64,000 nt of DNA from Planctomycetota bacterium (GCA_020638695.1 JACKIB010000011.1:1-64000); one strand, 5' to 3'; positions 42,906 through 53,022 are shown, counted from the first letter of the stretch. The notes: generated from the letters alone by a model not told the origin. A program made the numbers and translations.

Positions 42906-44866
42906 CGCGCACCTCCCTGCTCGAGCGCGCCGGTGGCTGCGGCTTGCGCGACCATGACCTCGCGCGGCGCCTCCCGCACCCCTTGGAAGCCGCGGCGCAC
43001 GCACTCGAGGTTGTCCTGCACCACCCGCTCGCCGCGCTTGCCGAAGTACTTCCGCAGGCTCTTCTCCACTCCGCTCATCAGCTGCTCCTGTTCGATGTGG
43101 CGCCGCTCCAGGAAGGGCGTGACGCGCAGAAAGATCCCCAGCAGCACGATGCCCTGCATCCGCTGCGCCAGGTCGGCGTCGGTCGCGAGCTCGCGCGCCA
43201 CCGCCACTGTGTCCATGTAGAACAGCCGCGCCTGCTTGCCGAGCAGCTCGCGGCGGGCCCACTTCGGGATCGAGGCCCACACCGCCTCCGGGTCCTCGAG
43301 GTGCGACTGCACGAACACCGCGCCGCCCTGGTCGAGGCCAGCCAGCGGATTGCCGAGGTTGAACGCGTTCACATCGTTCATCGGGATGAAGTCGACGTGG
43401 TGCAGCTCGCTGTGGTTGCGGATCGGCGCCTCGGCGACCGTCAGGTAGTAGGTGGTCGGCAGGCCCTTCTTCTCCGAGCCGTACTTGGGATAGGCCTGCA
43501 CCTGCAAGTCGAAGATGTCCGCCGCGAGGGTGGCGATCACCTTGTTGGTGGTCACGCTGCCGTAGCCGCCCACCGAGTGGCCGCGCATCGAGAACGCGCC
43601 GGTCGGCCGCAGGTCGGGGTCGACCGAGCCGGCGACCGCGGTCTCGTGCTGGATGCCGACCGAGAAGAACTCGCGGTTGCCGAGCGACAGCTCCTCGGCA
43701 ATGCCGATCCAGTCGCCGGGGCGCACGTCGCGCGAACCGAGCCCGCCGACGCCCGGGAGGATCCGCGGGATATTCGTGATCACGGGCATTCCGGATCGGC
43801 CGGTCATCGCGTCGGCGAACGCCGCCTTGACGCGCAGCGCCAGCGGGTTGTCGGGAGCCATGCCGTCGTCCATCCGCTCCAACACCGCGCAGGCACGGAC
43901 GCCGCGGAGCGCCGCGACGAGCTCGGCGCCGGGGAACGGTTGGAAGCACGTCACCGCCACCACGCCGATCTTCATGCCGCGTTCGCGGCGCAGCCAGTCG
44001 GCGGTCACCGCGGCGGTCTCCATGAAGCAGCCGATGCCGACGAACGCGTACTCGGCGTCCTCCATGCGGTGCGTGGCGAGCACTCCGTAGCTGCGGCCGG
44101 TCTGCGCGGCGAACAACGCGAACGCCTCGTCGAGCGCCGGACGCACGCGAGCGTGGAACGCCCGCTGCGCCACTTTGCCCTTCATGTAGGCATCCTGGTT
44201 CTGCACCACACCGCTCATCAGCGGGTTGCGGGGGTCCATCATGTTGACCAGCTTGGTGGCCGGCTCACCGACGAACTCGCGCATCAGCTCGGGCTCGGGG
44301 TGGCGCACGTTCTCGATCGTGTGGGTGGTGAGGAACCCGTCCTGACAGACCAGGAACGGCGTCGACGACGCCTCCGCGGCGCGCCGCGCGATCAGCGCCA
44401 AGTCGCCGACCTCCTGGGCGTCGCGAGCGAACAGCACCGCCCAGCCGGCGTCGGCCACACCCATCACGTCGTCGTGCCCGGCGTGCACGTTCAGCGAGTG
44501 GCTGGTCATCGCTCGGGAGCCGATGTGGAACACCACCGGCAGGCGCTTGCCGGCGATGGTGTAGAGCACCTCTTTCATCAGCATCAACCCCTGGCCGGAG
44601 GTGAAGTTGGTCACCCGCCCGCCGGCCACCGCGAACCCTTCGCAGGTCGACGCCGACGAGTGCTCGCTCTCGAGCTCCATGAAGGCCAACGGTTCGCCCC
44701 ACACGTTGGTGGCGCCGTTGGCGACCGCGGCCTCGAAGCCGCCGCCCATGGTGGTCGACGGGGTGATCGGGTAGGCGCAGGCCGCCTGCGCGATGTGGGT
44801 CTCGACCCAGACGGCGGCCGCGGCGCCGTCTGCAGTGCTGGGGATCCCGGGGTAGGGAACGGTCAT
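42902..44866 (-). CDS. pyruvate/2-oxoacid:ferredoxin oxidoreductase, alpha-gamma fusion
   Basis: 654 aa. It joins the pyrimidine-binding alpha domain (AACAYPITPSTTMGGGFEAAVANGATNVWGEPLAFMELESEHSS, VTNFTSGQGLMLMKEVLYTIAG) with domain II (GIGCFMETAA, VTCFQPFPGAEL) and a C-terminal gamma domain (GHSVGGYGSVTTNKVIATLAADIFDLQVQAYPKYGSEKKG). Together with the next two-part gene it forms a complete NifJ-like enzyme that oxidatively decarboxylates a 2-oxoacid and reduces ferredoxin. I start at the ATG at 44864-44866, preceded by GAGGTGA at good spacing. Confidence 0.88.
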   Translation of the reverse strand: MTVPYPGIPSTADGAAAAVWVETHIAQAACAYPITPSTTMGGGFEAAVANGATNVWGEPLAFMELESEHSSASTCEGFAVAGGRVTNFTSGQGLMLMKEVLYTIAGKRLPVVFHIGSRAMTSHSLNVHAGHDDVMGVADAGWAVLFARDAQEVGDLALIARRAAEASSTPFLVCQDGFLTTHTIENVRHPEPELMREFVGEPATKLVNMMDPRNPLMSGVVQNQDAYMKGKVAQRAFHARVRPALDEAFALFAAQTGRSYGVLATHRMEDAEYAFVGIGCFMETAAVTADWLRRERGMKIGVVAVTCFQPFPGAELVAALRGVRACAVLERMDDGMAPDNPLALRVKAAFADAMTGRSGMPVITNIPRILPGVGGLGSRDVRPGDWIGIAEELSLGNREFFSVGIQHETAVAGSVDPDLRPTGAFSMRGHSVGGYGSVTTNKVIATLAADIFDLQVQAYPKYGSEKKGLPTTYYLTVAEAPIRNHSELHHVDFIPMNDVNAFNLGNPLAGLDQGGAVFVQSHLEDPEAVWASIPKWARRELLGKQARLFYMDTVAVARELATDADLAQRMQGIVLLGIFLRVTPFLERRHIEQEQLMSGVEKSLRKYFGKRGERVVQDNLECVRRGFQGVREAPREVMVAQAAATGALEQGGAR

Positions 44867-45199
44867 GGACGTCACCTCGGTGGAGCGCGGAGGATGCAGC
44901 GCACGGCTCATGCTAGGTCGCTGCGCCTGGGGTGACCAGCCGCCCCGGGGGAGCCACGTGCCCCGTTCGCCTGGGAAAAAGGGCGAAGGTCCAAAGCGGC
45001 GGCACGGTCTCGTCGGGTCCCTCGGGTTGTCGGAACATCCGCCGGCAGCCCGCACTCCAGGCCGGATGCACCGCGGCGTCTCGACGGCGACCGACCGCGA
45101 GGTCGTGCGTGCGCAAGCTCCACACCGCCATGCGTGCCGTCAATCCCGGGAATCCGCGGCCTTCGCGCAACGAGCCGCCGTACCCTGCGGGCGAAGGAC
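44867..45199. other. 333-base divergent intergenic region; promoter region presumed
   Basis: This region separates the oxidoreductase operon (minus) from the secreted-protein gene (plus). There is no supported gene and no strong hairpin. Ribosome-site-like GAGGTGA (minus) and GCGAAGGAC (plus) lie at its two edges. Confidence 0.35.
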
Positions 45200-46387
45200 A
45201 TGGACAGAACGCACACCATCTCGATCGCGGTGGCGCTCCTGGTCAGCGGATCGTTGACACCCGCGCAGAGCGTGGTCGCGACGCCTGCGGGGCTGCGGCT
45301 CGAGACCACCGAGGGCGACGACCAGCTGGCGATGGGCTGGCACTTCGGACAGGCGCGCACATTCGGCTCGTGGGCCGACAGCCGCCACCAGTACTGCGAC
45401 GCCGAACTCGCCACCGGTCAGCCGCGGGTGCTGCGCGCCTTCGGGTTCCGCCACGACTACACCAACTTCGACGCGACGACCGGCAACGGGCGCAGTTGGA
45501 CCCAGGTCACCCTCTCGATCAACGAACTCGACTACAGCGCGATGTCGGCGACGTTCGCCAACAACCGCGTGGCTCCCACCGCGGTGTTCGGCGCGCCGGT
45601 CAGCTGGCCCACGCTCAGCGGTCTCCCGGCGACCAAGCCCGCGCCGTTCCACCCCGCGCTGATCTTCCCGTTTGCGGTGCCGTTCCTGTACGGCGGGAAC
45701 AAGGCGATCCTGACCGACTGGGTGTTCCGCGGCGGAACCCTGGCGAGCGGGGTTTGGGGCACTCAATCGGTGTGGTACGCACTCGACGGCGTCACCTGCC
45801 TCGACAACATGAGCACCGCTGCAGACCTCCATCCGCCGGACAACGGCTGCAATGACCCGGCGGCCGGGTCGGGGCTCGGGGCGCGGATGGAGTCGGCGTT
45901 CCTGCAGTTCTCGAAGGCGCACGCGAGTAGCCCGGACCAGGTCGTGATCCCGGTGACCAGTTGGTTCACCGCGCCCGGTGCCGCGGTGATCCAGGGGATC
46001 GGCCTGGGCGGCTCACCGACCGGGGTATCGATCGGTGCCGACTGCAACAACCTGCTGCTCGACTTCCGATCGCGGGTGTTCCTGCATCCGACGCAGGCGA
46101 GCTACGCGCCCGGTGCCCCGAGTCCGACCCTGATCCTGCGCGCCCCGCGCAACCAGGTGACGCTCGGGCTCGACGTCTGGCTGCAGGCCGCGTGGACGCG
46201 GACCAGCAGCAACCGGTTGGCGCTGACGCGGGCAGCAAGGGTGCGCGCGCCCGCCGGGTTCGGCCTGACCGACGTGCCACCGCGCAAGCGCATCCTCTTC
46301 GTGTCGACCAGCGTCAACTCGCCGACCGGCACGCTGACGACCGAGATCGACACCGCACAACATCCGGTGTGCTTCTACGGCCTGTGA
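45200..46387 (+). CDS. secreted protein of unknown function, beta-rich
   Basis: 395 aa from ATG 45200 with a clear signal peptide (MDRTHTISIAVALLVSGSLTPAQS, cleavage near AQS). The mature part is beta-rich with repeated aromatic/Gly blocks (FGFRHDYTNFDATTGNGRSW, VFGAPVSWPTLSG, FPFAVPFLYGGNKAILTDWVF) and no catalytic motif I recognise. It has a decayed paralogue at 39.2-40.1 kb. The ATP-grasp gene starts inside its stop codon (GTGA at 46384-46387), so the two are coupled, which is unusual for an exported and a cytoplasmic protein. Confidence 0.6.
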   Translation: MDRTHTISIAVALLVSGSLTPAQSVVATPAGLRLETTEGDDQLAMGWHFGQARTFGSWADSRHQYCDAELATGQPRVLRAFGFRHDYTNFDATTGNGRSWTQVTLSINELDYSAMSATFANNRVAPTAVFGAPVSWPTLSGLPATKPAPFHPALIFPFAVPFLYGGNKAILTDWVFRGGTLASGVWGTQSVWYALDGVTCLDNMSTAADLHPPDNGCNDPAAGSGLGARMESAFLQFSKAHASSPDQVVIPVTSWFTAPGAAVIQGIGLGGSPTGVSIGADCNNLLLDFRSRVFLHPTQASYAPGAPSPTLILRAPRNQVTLGLDVWLQAAWTRTSSNRLALTRAARVRAPAGFGLTDVPPRKRILFVSTSVNSPTGTLTTEIDTAQHPVCFYGL

Positions 46388-47244
46388 ACGCGCGACGGGT
46401 TGCGCTGGTCACCTGCGCCGAGCTACCGGAGCCGGACCCCGACGAGGAGTTGCTGCTCGGTGCCCTGCGCGCCGCCGGCTGCGCCGCCGAGTTGCTGGCG
46501 TGGGACGACGAAGCGGCCGACCCCGGCGCGTTCGCGCTGTGCGTGCTGCGCTCGACCTGGAACTACCACCTCGACCCGGCGGGGTTCGCACGCTTCCTGG
46601 CCCGTGCGGCGGCCTGCACTCGCCTGTGCAACGACGCCGGCACCGTGCGGGCCAACATGCACAAGCGCTACCTGCTCGAGCTCGCCGAGCGCGGCCTGCC
46701 GACCGTACCCACGGTCGTGGGCACGCGCGGACAGCGCATGGATCTCGGCGCGGTGTGCCGCGCACACGGCTGGGGGCGGATCGTCGTCAAACCGGCAATC
46801 TCCGCGGGTTCGTACCGCACCCGAGCGTTCGGCGACGACCAGAGCGCAGCGGCACAGGCGTTCCTCGATCAGCTGTTGGCGGACTGCGATGCATTGGTGC
46901 AGCCGTACATGGACTCGATCCACAGCCACGGCGAACGCGCACTGGTGTGGATCGACGGCACGTGGACGCACGCCGTCCACAAGCACCCGCGGTTTTGCGA
47001 AGACGACGAACGCGTGTCCGACGCGATCCCGATCGAGCCCGCGGAACGGGACCTGGCGGAGCGCACGCTGGCGGCGGCGGTGGCCGGTGCACCCTTGCTC
47101 TACGCGCGTCTGGATCTGCTGCGGGACGGCGACGGAGCGCCGCGAATCTCCGAGCTGGAGCTGATCGAGCCGTCGTTGTTCCTGCGGCAATCGCCAGACG
47201 CGCTGGACCGACTGGTTCGGGGGATCGTGCGCCGGCTGGCATGA
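46384..47244 (+). CDS. ATP-grasp domain protein
   Basis: 286 aa from a GTG that overlaps the previous stop. It has an N-terminal Rossmann-like region (ARRVALVTCAELPEPDPDEELLLGALRAAGCAAELLAWDD) and an ATP-grasp domain: HKRYLLELAERGLPTVPTVVG, GRIVVKPAISAGSYRT (ATP-binding Lys and loop), LVQPYMDSIHSHGERALVWIDG and ELELIEPSLFLRQSPDA (metal-binding Glu). Related genes are annotated only as ATP-grasp proteins, likely carboxylate-amine ligases. The substrate is unknown. Confidence 0.72.
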   Translation: MNARRVALVTCAELPEPDPDEELLLGALRAAGCAAELLAWDDEAADPGAFALCVLRSTWNYHLDPAGFARFLARAAACTRLCNDAGTVRANMHKRYLLELAERGLPTVPTVVGTRGQRMDLGAVCRAHGWGRIVVKPAISAGSYRTRAFGDDQSAAAQAFLDQLLADCDALVQPYMDSIHSHGERALVWIDGTWTHAVHKHPRFCEDDERVSDAIPIEPAERDLAERTLAAAVAGAPLLYARLDLLRDGDGAPRISELELIEPSLFLRQSPDALDRLVRGIVRRLA

Positions 47245-47648
47245 TCCGACGGGGCAGCCCCGAGCACGCTTCGAGCGAACGGGTCGGAGGAGCCCTGCCG
47301 CTACTCGAGCACCCGCTGCCGGCAGCCAGGCGGGCTGTCCCGCGTCTGGGGTCGGTGGTGAATGTGGCCCCGTCAGCCGAGTCGCGCGCAAGGCGCCGCG
47401 ACGACCGGCTTGTTGGTGGCCAGCTGGGGAGCCGCGACACCCCTGGCGGGCCTTGGTCCAGCGACATATGGGAAGAACTTCGGCGGCACCCCAGTGGCTG
47501 CGGATCCAATCGCTCGACCCGACGATCGAGCGCGACACCGACATCGAGTCCCGCAAGCCGTTCGGCGCACGAACCACGGAGGTCGGCGACCTCATCGTGA
47601 ACGACTATCGGTAGGGGCTTGGGATCGAGCGCGCTGGCTCGCCGGGAC
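47245..47648. repeat. gap holding a diverged family C element (about 47350-47496)
   Basis: In this 404-base gap, 47371-47496 aligns with the reverse complement of family C: AAGGCGCCGCGACGA, CGGCTTGTTGGTGG, GAACTTCGG and the end CACCCCAGTGG for CACCCCACTAG. The left end is degraded. The rest of the gap shows no gene or strong hairpin. Confidence 0.5.
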
Positions 47649-49373
47649 TCACAGCCCCGCCAGCAACTCCTCGCAGCGCGCCACCGCACTGTCGGCGGCA
47701 ACTTCCTCCTTGTTCCCGTCGCGCCGCAGCATGACCTCGACGAAGCCCTCGTCGGCGCGCCGGCCGACCACCAAGGTCAGCGGAAAGCCGAGCAGCTCCA
47801 GGTCCTTGAACTTGGCGCCGGGGCTCATCTTCCGGTCGTCGAGTGCGACGTCGACACCGCGCGCCGCGAACTCGGCGTAGAGCTTCTCGCCCAGTTCGAC
47901 CTGGGCGGGGCGCTTGGCGTCGAGCACCGCCACGATCACCTCGAACGGCGCCAGCGAGCGCGGCCACACGATCCCCTTGTCGTCGTGGAACTGCTCGACG
48001 ACCGCCGCCGGCGTGCGGCTCACGCCGATACCGTAGCAACCCATCACGAACGGGGCCGGCTTGCCGCTCTCGGCCATGAACGTGGCACCCATCGCCGACG
48101 AGTACTTGGTGCCGAGCTTGAAGATGTGGCCGACCTCGATGCCGCGTACCTCCTGCAGCTCGCCGTCGCAGCGGGGGCAACCCTGCCCGGCGCGAGCCAG
48201 CCGCAGATCGTGGAACGCCGGGGCGGCGCTGTCGCGGCCCGGGTTGACGTTCAAACAATGGAAACCCGTCTCGTTGCAGCCGGTCAGCAGGTTGGTCTGA
48301 CCCTGCAGCGACAGGTCGGCCAACAGGGTCACGCTCTCCGGCAACCCGACCGGCCCGGCGAACCCGACCTCGGCGCCGGTCGCCGCGCGGATCTGCGTCT
48401 CGTCGGCGAGCTTGACCGCCAGCGCGTCGAGCGCGTTGCACAGCTTGACCTCGTTGATCTCCAGGTCGCCGCGCATCATCACCGCGACCACCGCCTCGCG
48501 ATCTGCCCACACCGCGTGGTAGAGCACCGTCTTGGCCATGACCTGCGGCGGCAGCGAGAAGAACTCCTCCAGCTGCTGCACGGTGCGCACCTCCGGGGTG
48601 GCGTGCTTCTCCAACGGCTTCGCTTCCCCCTGGTTCGGCACCGCCACCAGCCGCGCGTCCGCCTTTTCCACGTTGGCGGCGTACTTGCACGCGTCGCAGT
48701 ACAGGATCGCGTCCTCGCCGGTGTCGGCGACCACCATGAACTCCTGGCTGCCGGCCCCACCGATCGCGCCAGCGTCCGCGTCGACCACGGTGTACTTCAC
48801 CCCGCACCGGTCGAAGATCGCCCGGTACGCGCGGTCCATCCGCTGGTAGCTGACATCCAGCCCGGCTTGATCGGCGTCGAACGAGTACGCATCCATCATG
48901 ATGAACTCGCGCCCGCGCATCAGGCCGAACCGCGGCCGGATCTCGTCGCGGAACTTGTCCTGGATCTGGTACAGGTTGATCGGCAGCTGCTTGTAGCTGC
49001 TCACCGCGGTGTCGACGTACGCAGTGATCACCTCCTCGTGGGTCGGCCCCAGGCACATGTCGGCACCCTTGCGGTCCTGCAACGAGAACATGATCCCGTC
49101 GGTGACGTAGCGGTCCCAGCGCCCCGACGAGGTCCACAGTTCCTTCGGTTGCAGGATCGGTAGCATCACTTCCTGTGCCGACTCGCGGTCGAGTTCCTCG
49201 CGGACGATGCGCATGAACTTCTTGATCACGCGCCACATCAGCGGCGAGTAGCTGTACAGCCCGGCGGCCGCCTTCACGATGTAGCCGCCGCGCGCCAGTA
49301 GCCGGTGGCTCGGCACCTCGGCGTCGGCCGGATCGTCGCGGAGCGTGTGGATCAGGAGTTGGCTGAATCGCAT
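47649..49373 (-). CDS. proS: prolyl-tRNA synthetase (bacterial type with editing insertion)
   Basis: 574 aa, class II. Motif 1/2 blocks are FAGLYSYSPLMWRVIKK-like and DKFRDEIRPRFGLMRGREFIMMDAYSFD; the editing (INS) domain lies between about 220 and 390 with AKTVLYHAV and RGDLEINEVKL. Motif 3 is VMGCYGIGVSRTPAAVVEQ, and the anticodon domain ends the protein. Start ATG at 49371-49373 (MRFSQLLIHTLRDDPADAEVPSH) is the family norm; the long upstream frame is shadow. It stands alone on the minus strand. Confidence 0.95.
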   Translation of the reverse strand: MRFSQLLIHTLRDDPADAEVPSHRLLARGGYIVKAAAGLYSYSPLMWRVIKKFMRIVREELDRESAQEVMLPILQPKELWTSSGRWDRYVTDGIMFSLQDRKGADMCLGPTHEEVITAYVDTAVSSYKQLPINLYQIQDKFRDEIRPRFGLMRGREFIMMDAYSFDADQAGLDVSYQRMDRAYRAIFDRCGVKYTVVDADAGAIGGAGSQEFMVVADTGEDAILYCDACKYAANVEKADARLVAVPNQGEAKPLEKHATPEVRTVQQLEEFFSLPPQVMAKTVLYHAVWADREAVVAVMMRGDLEINEVKLCNALDALAVKLADETQIRAATGAEVGFAGPVGLPESVTLLADLSLQGQTNLLTGCNETGFHCLNVNPGRDSAAPAFHDLRLARAGQGCPRCDGELQEVRGIEVGHIFKLGTKYSSAMGATFMAESGKPAPFVMGCYGIGVSRTPAAVVEQFHDDKGIVWPRSLAPFEVIVAVLDAKRPAQVELGEKLYAEFAARGVDVALDDRKMSPGAKFKDLELLGFPLTLVVGRRADEGFVEVMLRRDGNKEEVAADSAVARCEELLAGL

Positions 49374-49480
49374 GGCTTTCGGCGGTCTTTGCCCAGGATG
49401 GGATGCTCGGGCGCGGATCGGCACCCGAGGGGCAGGGGATGGTCGGGGGAACGCGGCGGACAAGCAAGCGCGAGTGAGAT

Positions 49481-49528
49481 GTCGCCGAAGTTCGCCAGGT
49501 GACACACCTGTGCAGGACCTCGGCGACA
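49481..49528. promoter_or_regulatory. nested inverted repeat upstream of proS
   Basis: Outer arms GTCGCCGA/TCGGCGAC enclose an inner CAGGTG-ACA-CACCTG hairpin, about 110 bases upstream of the proS ATG. It could be the end of the upstream NTT-fusion transcript (minus strand) or a proS leader structure. No T-run is present. Confidence 0.35.
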
Positions 49529-49600
49529 CCACACCAACCCGGTGCGGGGCACGTGCCATGCGCCAGGGGTCGCAGCTGGACCGCGGAGCCGATCTTCCGT

Positions 49601-52600
49601 TCAGTCGCGAACCTGACCGGTGTCGCGCACCCAGCGGGCGAGCTGACGGGACACCGAGCGGACCATCCCGGGGTGGGTCGCCAACAGGTCGGCGAAATCG
49701 GTGCGCTCGAGCGCCAGCAGTTCGCCCGGTTCCACCGCGGTGACGGTCGCCGAGCGTTCACGCCCGGTCAACAGGGCCATCATGCCGAACGCTTCGCTCT
49801 CGCCGACCAGCGCCAGCCGCTGGCCAGCGGAAGTGACCTGGAAGGTGCCGCGTACCACCACGTAGGCGTGGTACGCCGGCCGACCCTCGAGCACCACACG
49901 CGTACCGGCGGTCACCGCGAGCGACCGGCAGATGCTGGCCAGCAGACGCAGACGCGGCGCGGCGAGGCCGGCGAGCAGCGCCACCCGCCGCAAGTAGAAC
50001 ATCCGCCGCCAGACCTCGAGATCCTCGCCGCCGGGCGCCGGTTCGTCGTGTTTCGCTCCGGCCTGCGACGCGAGCGAGACGCCACTCTGCGTCACGTCCG
50101 CAGCTTCCGCGGCGAGCGGCACCAGCACCGACGCCAGCCCGCGCAACCAAGCCGTCGCAGCGTGCGGCCGACGGATGACCGTCTCCCAGATCGCGGCTAA
50201 CGGCACGCCCTGCGCCTTGGGGTCGTCGAGCAGTGCCCGCGCGACCGCCGCCGCGCTGCCGCGCTCGGGCACGTTCATGCCGCGGCCGAGCGTCGCGTGC
50301 CGCGCCGCCGCCTCGACCAGAACCAACAGATCCGCGATGTGGAACGACGCAAACAACGGGCTGTCGGCGAGCTCGAGACAGCGCGCCATGGTCGGGTCCT
50401 GCATGCCGCCGCCGCGCAGCGCGCTGATCCGCGTCAGCAGCGGATCGGCGTCGACCGCCGCAGCCGCCGCGTGTTCGGTCCTCGGCATGCCACTGTCCAA
50501 CAGCGGCAACAACCGCTGCCGCAACGGCGCCGGCAGCATCTCGTCGAGCGCTTCGACGGCGAAACTCCGCTCGACCACACTGTCCGCCGCGAGCGACAGC
50601 TGGACGCGCCGGTACGGCAGGCTCGGCGCGCCGAGCTGCAACGCCATGAACAGCCGCTCCAGGGCGGCGTGGAACGCCGCGGTCGCTTCGCGAGCAACCA
50701 TCGGGTCCGGGTGAGTCCGCGCTGCCGCGTACCGCTCGCTCGCGTCGAGTTCGCGTCCGACCACGGAATCGACCCGGTCCGCAGGCAGCCGAGTCCCACC
50801 ACCGAGCAGCGCCTGCAGGGCGCGGAAGCGCAACTCGGGGTCCGATTCGTCGAGCGCCGAAAGCACCCCGTCGCGAGCCTGCCGGTCCTCGCTCGTGGCG
50901 AGCACCGCCAACGCGCGGCTGGCACGACTCGGGTCGTGCATCGCGCGCAGCAGGTCGGGCACGGCGGCCGAGCCGATCTGCAAGAGCGCGGCACGACGCA
51001 GCTCGAAGTCGCCGGACGCTCCGAGCGTCTCCAACAGGTATGGCAAGATCTCCGGCACCGCGTGCTCGGCGGCGTGTTCCAGCGCGATCTCCGGGGCGGC
51101 AGCCAACAGTTTTCGCCAGGAGACGGAACCATCACCCGCCGCGAGCACCGCGGCACATGCACGCCAAGCGGGGTCCGGGTCGGCGAGCCACCGCAGGACG
51201 CGTTCGGGGTCGGCCGGCGCACCGGGAAACGCACCGCGCCGCGCGCGGCGTGCCGCAGCCAGCGCGATCTCCGAGGATGTTCCCGCAAACGCCGCGGCGA
51301 AGTCGGTGCCCGCAGGCTGCCATGATTCGGCAGCGAACCGCGCCGCGCGCACCACCGTTGGTTCGCCTTCGTCGAGCTGCGCCAACCACCGCACCGCGTC
51401 CGGATCCTCGCTGGTGCCGAGCATCGCCACCGCTGCGGCCCGGGTCGCCGGTGACCAGGTATCCCACCGTTCGATGACCAGCTGCACCGTTGCCCCCGAC
51501 ACCTGGCCGTGCAAAGCCCCGAGTGCCAGTTCGACCGCCGTCGCCGAGGGTTCGAGCAGCTTGGCGTGCAGCAGTCCGCGCGCCGCACCGTCGACTTCGA
51601 TCGGCTGCTCGGCCCCGGAGACCCCCTCGAGCCGCAACCGCCGAGCGTGCAGTGCTTCGACCAACTCACGCCGGTAGCACGGCCGCGCCCACAAGACGCA
51701 CAGCACCCCGAGCAATGCCGCGGCTGCGACCACGTACGACACCGCCGCCCACGGGATCCAACTCGCTCCGAGCAGCAGGACGATCGAAGTCAACGCGATC
51801 GCCGGCGTCTCCACCGCGCCGCGGATCGCGATGGTGGCGCGCGCCGCGAGTTGCTCTGGCAACGGCATGATCGCGATGTTGAGCAGCGGCCGTTGCAGGT
51901 TCTGGCGGAACAATCGCTCGGCGAACAGCGCGGTCGAGGTGACGACCAGCCCCGGTGACGCCACGCCGGCGATCCCGCAGCCCAGCAGCAGGAGCGGATA
52001 GACCAGCAGCGAGGCGCTGACCCCGAGCCAGCGGATCAGCAGCCGCGTCACCAGCACGCCGAACACGATCGACGCGGCGTTCAACGCGCCGTACAGCTGA
52101 CCGAGGTACACCTTGATCTGCGCCTCGGTAAAGGTCTCCTTGACGCAGGCGCTCAACTGGAACTTGACGCACGTGGTGAGCACGCCCGACACGCAGACCA
52201 GGGAGATCAGCAGCAACGAGAAGCGATTCGCCAGCACATCGCGCCACGGCGCGGGTTTGGCCCGATCGCGCCGCGCTTCGATGCCACGCACGCGAACCGC
52301 GAGCAGCATCGCCGCCGCCAGGAACACCGAGGTCGAGCCGACCAGCACCAGCGGCGACATGCTGCGCGACAGCACCGCTACCGAGTAGGCACCGATCGTC
52401 GCACCGACCCCGCCGATCCCGGAGATCGCCGGGTACAACCGGCGCGCCTGACGCGTCGACACCGCGCGGGCCACCAGCGCCGCGCTCTCCATGCCGCCCA
52501 GCACACCGAACGCCGGGGTCAGCATCTGCAGCACGAACGGGCCGAAGGCCGGCCAGACCAGCAGCACCAGCAACGTCAGGACCAACACCGCGACGCTCAC

Positions 52601-52858
52601 CGCGGTGATGACCCGGGTGACCCCCGCAGGGCTCAGGCGCTCCTTCACCTTGCCGTACAGGAACGACGCGACCACCGTCCAGAACGCGCCAGCCAGGTAC
52701 GTGTAGGGCATCCAGGAGTACGGATACCTGGCGAGGAACAATGCCTCCGCGGCGGTCGCGAGCAGCGTGTTGCCGGCCAGCACGAGGAACAGGTGCCCAC
52801 CGAGCAGCAGCAGCGTCCGCCCCTCACCGGGACGCAGGTCGAGAAGCGGCGACGCCAT
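49601..52858 (-). CDS. NTT/MFS-like transporter fused to HEAT repeats and a cyclic-nucleotide-binding domain
   Basis: 1085 aa. The first ~410 residues are a twelve-helix membrane domain of the nucleotide-transporter (ATP/ADP translocase-like) or MFS type, starting LLLLGGHLFLVLAGNTLLATAAEALFLARYPYSWMPYTYLAGAF. The middle (about 420-900) is Ala/Arg/Asp-rich HEAT-repeat sequence (ATRAAAVAMLGTSEDPDAVRWLAQLDEGEPTVVRAARFAAESW). The C-terminal ~120 residues are a cNMP-type beta-barrel (TRVVLEGRPAYHAYVVVRGTFQV, ESEAFGMMALLTGRERSATVTAVEPGELLALERTDF). Substrate and ligand are not established; the cNMP barrel may be a fold-only regulatory module. Confidence 0.72.
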   Translation of the reverse strand: MASPLLDLRPGEGRTLLLLGGHLFLVLAGNTLLATAAEALFLARYPYSWMPYTYLAGAFWTVVASFLYGKVKERLSPAGVTRVITAVSVAVLVLTLLVLLVWPAFGPFVLQMLTPAFGVLGGMESAALVARAVSTRQARRLYPAISGIGGVGATIGAYSVAVLSRSMSPLVLVGSTSVFLAAAMLLAVRVRGIEARRDRAKPAPWRDVLANRFSLLLISLVCVSGVLTTCVKFQLSACVKETFTEAQIKVYLGQLYGALNAASIVFGVLVTRLLIRWLGVSASLLVYPLLLLGCGIAGVASPGLVVTSTALFAERLFRQNLQRPLLNIAIMPLPEQLAARATIAIRGAVETPAIALTSIVLLLGASWIPWAAVSYVVAAAALLGVLCVLWARPCYRRELVEALHARRLRLEGVSGAEQPIEVDGAARGLLHAKLLEPSATAVELALGALHGQVSGATVQLVIERWDTWSPATRAAAVAMLGTSEDPDAVRWLAQLDEGEPTVVRAARFAAESWQPAGTDFAAAFAGTSSEIALAAARRARRGAFPGAPADPERVLRWLADPDPAWRACAAVLAAGDGSVSWRKLLAAAPEIALEHAAEHAVPEILPYLLETLGASGDFELRRAALLQIGSAAVPDLLRAMHDPSRASRALAVLATSEDRQARDGVLSALDESDPELRFRALQALLGGGTRLPADRVDSVVGRELDASERYAAARTHPDPMVAREATAAFHAALERLFMALQLGAPSLPYRRVQLSLAADSVVERSFAVEALDEMLPAPLRQRLLPLLDSGMPRTEHAAAAAVDADPLLTRISALRGGGMQDPTMARCLELADSPLFASFHIADLLVLVEAAARHATLGRGMNVPERGSAAAVARALLDDPKAQGVPLAAIWETVIRRPHAATAWLRGLASVLVPLAAEAADVTQSGVSLASQAGAKHDEPAPGGEDLEVWRRMFYLRRVALLAGLAAPRLRLLASICRSLAVTAGTRVVLEGRPAYHAYVVVRGTFQVTSAGQRLALVGESEAFGMMALLTGRERSATVTAVEPGELLALERTDFADLLATHPGMVRSVSRQLARWVRDTGQVRD

Positions 52859-53022
52859 GCGGCGGAGAGCTTAGCCCGCGCTTCTCGCCGACTCGGTGCC
52901 CGAGTACGTCGAAACTGCCGATCCGGGGCGCGGGGCGCCCAGATGGTGGAGCGCCCGTGCGGTTGCCAGGGGTAGGTCGCCGTCGCGACCCAGGGCTTGC
53001 GCCAACCCTGCACATCTGCACG

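Noticed and set aside
42404..44935. Long plus-strand frame across the oxidoreductase genes
   Set aside because: Antisense to clear [4Fe-4S] and TPP motifs.
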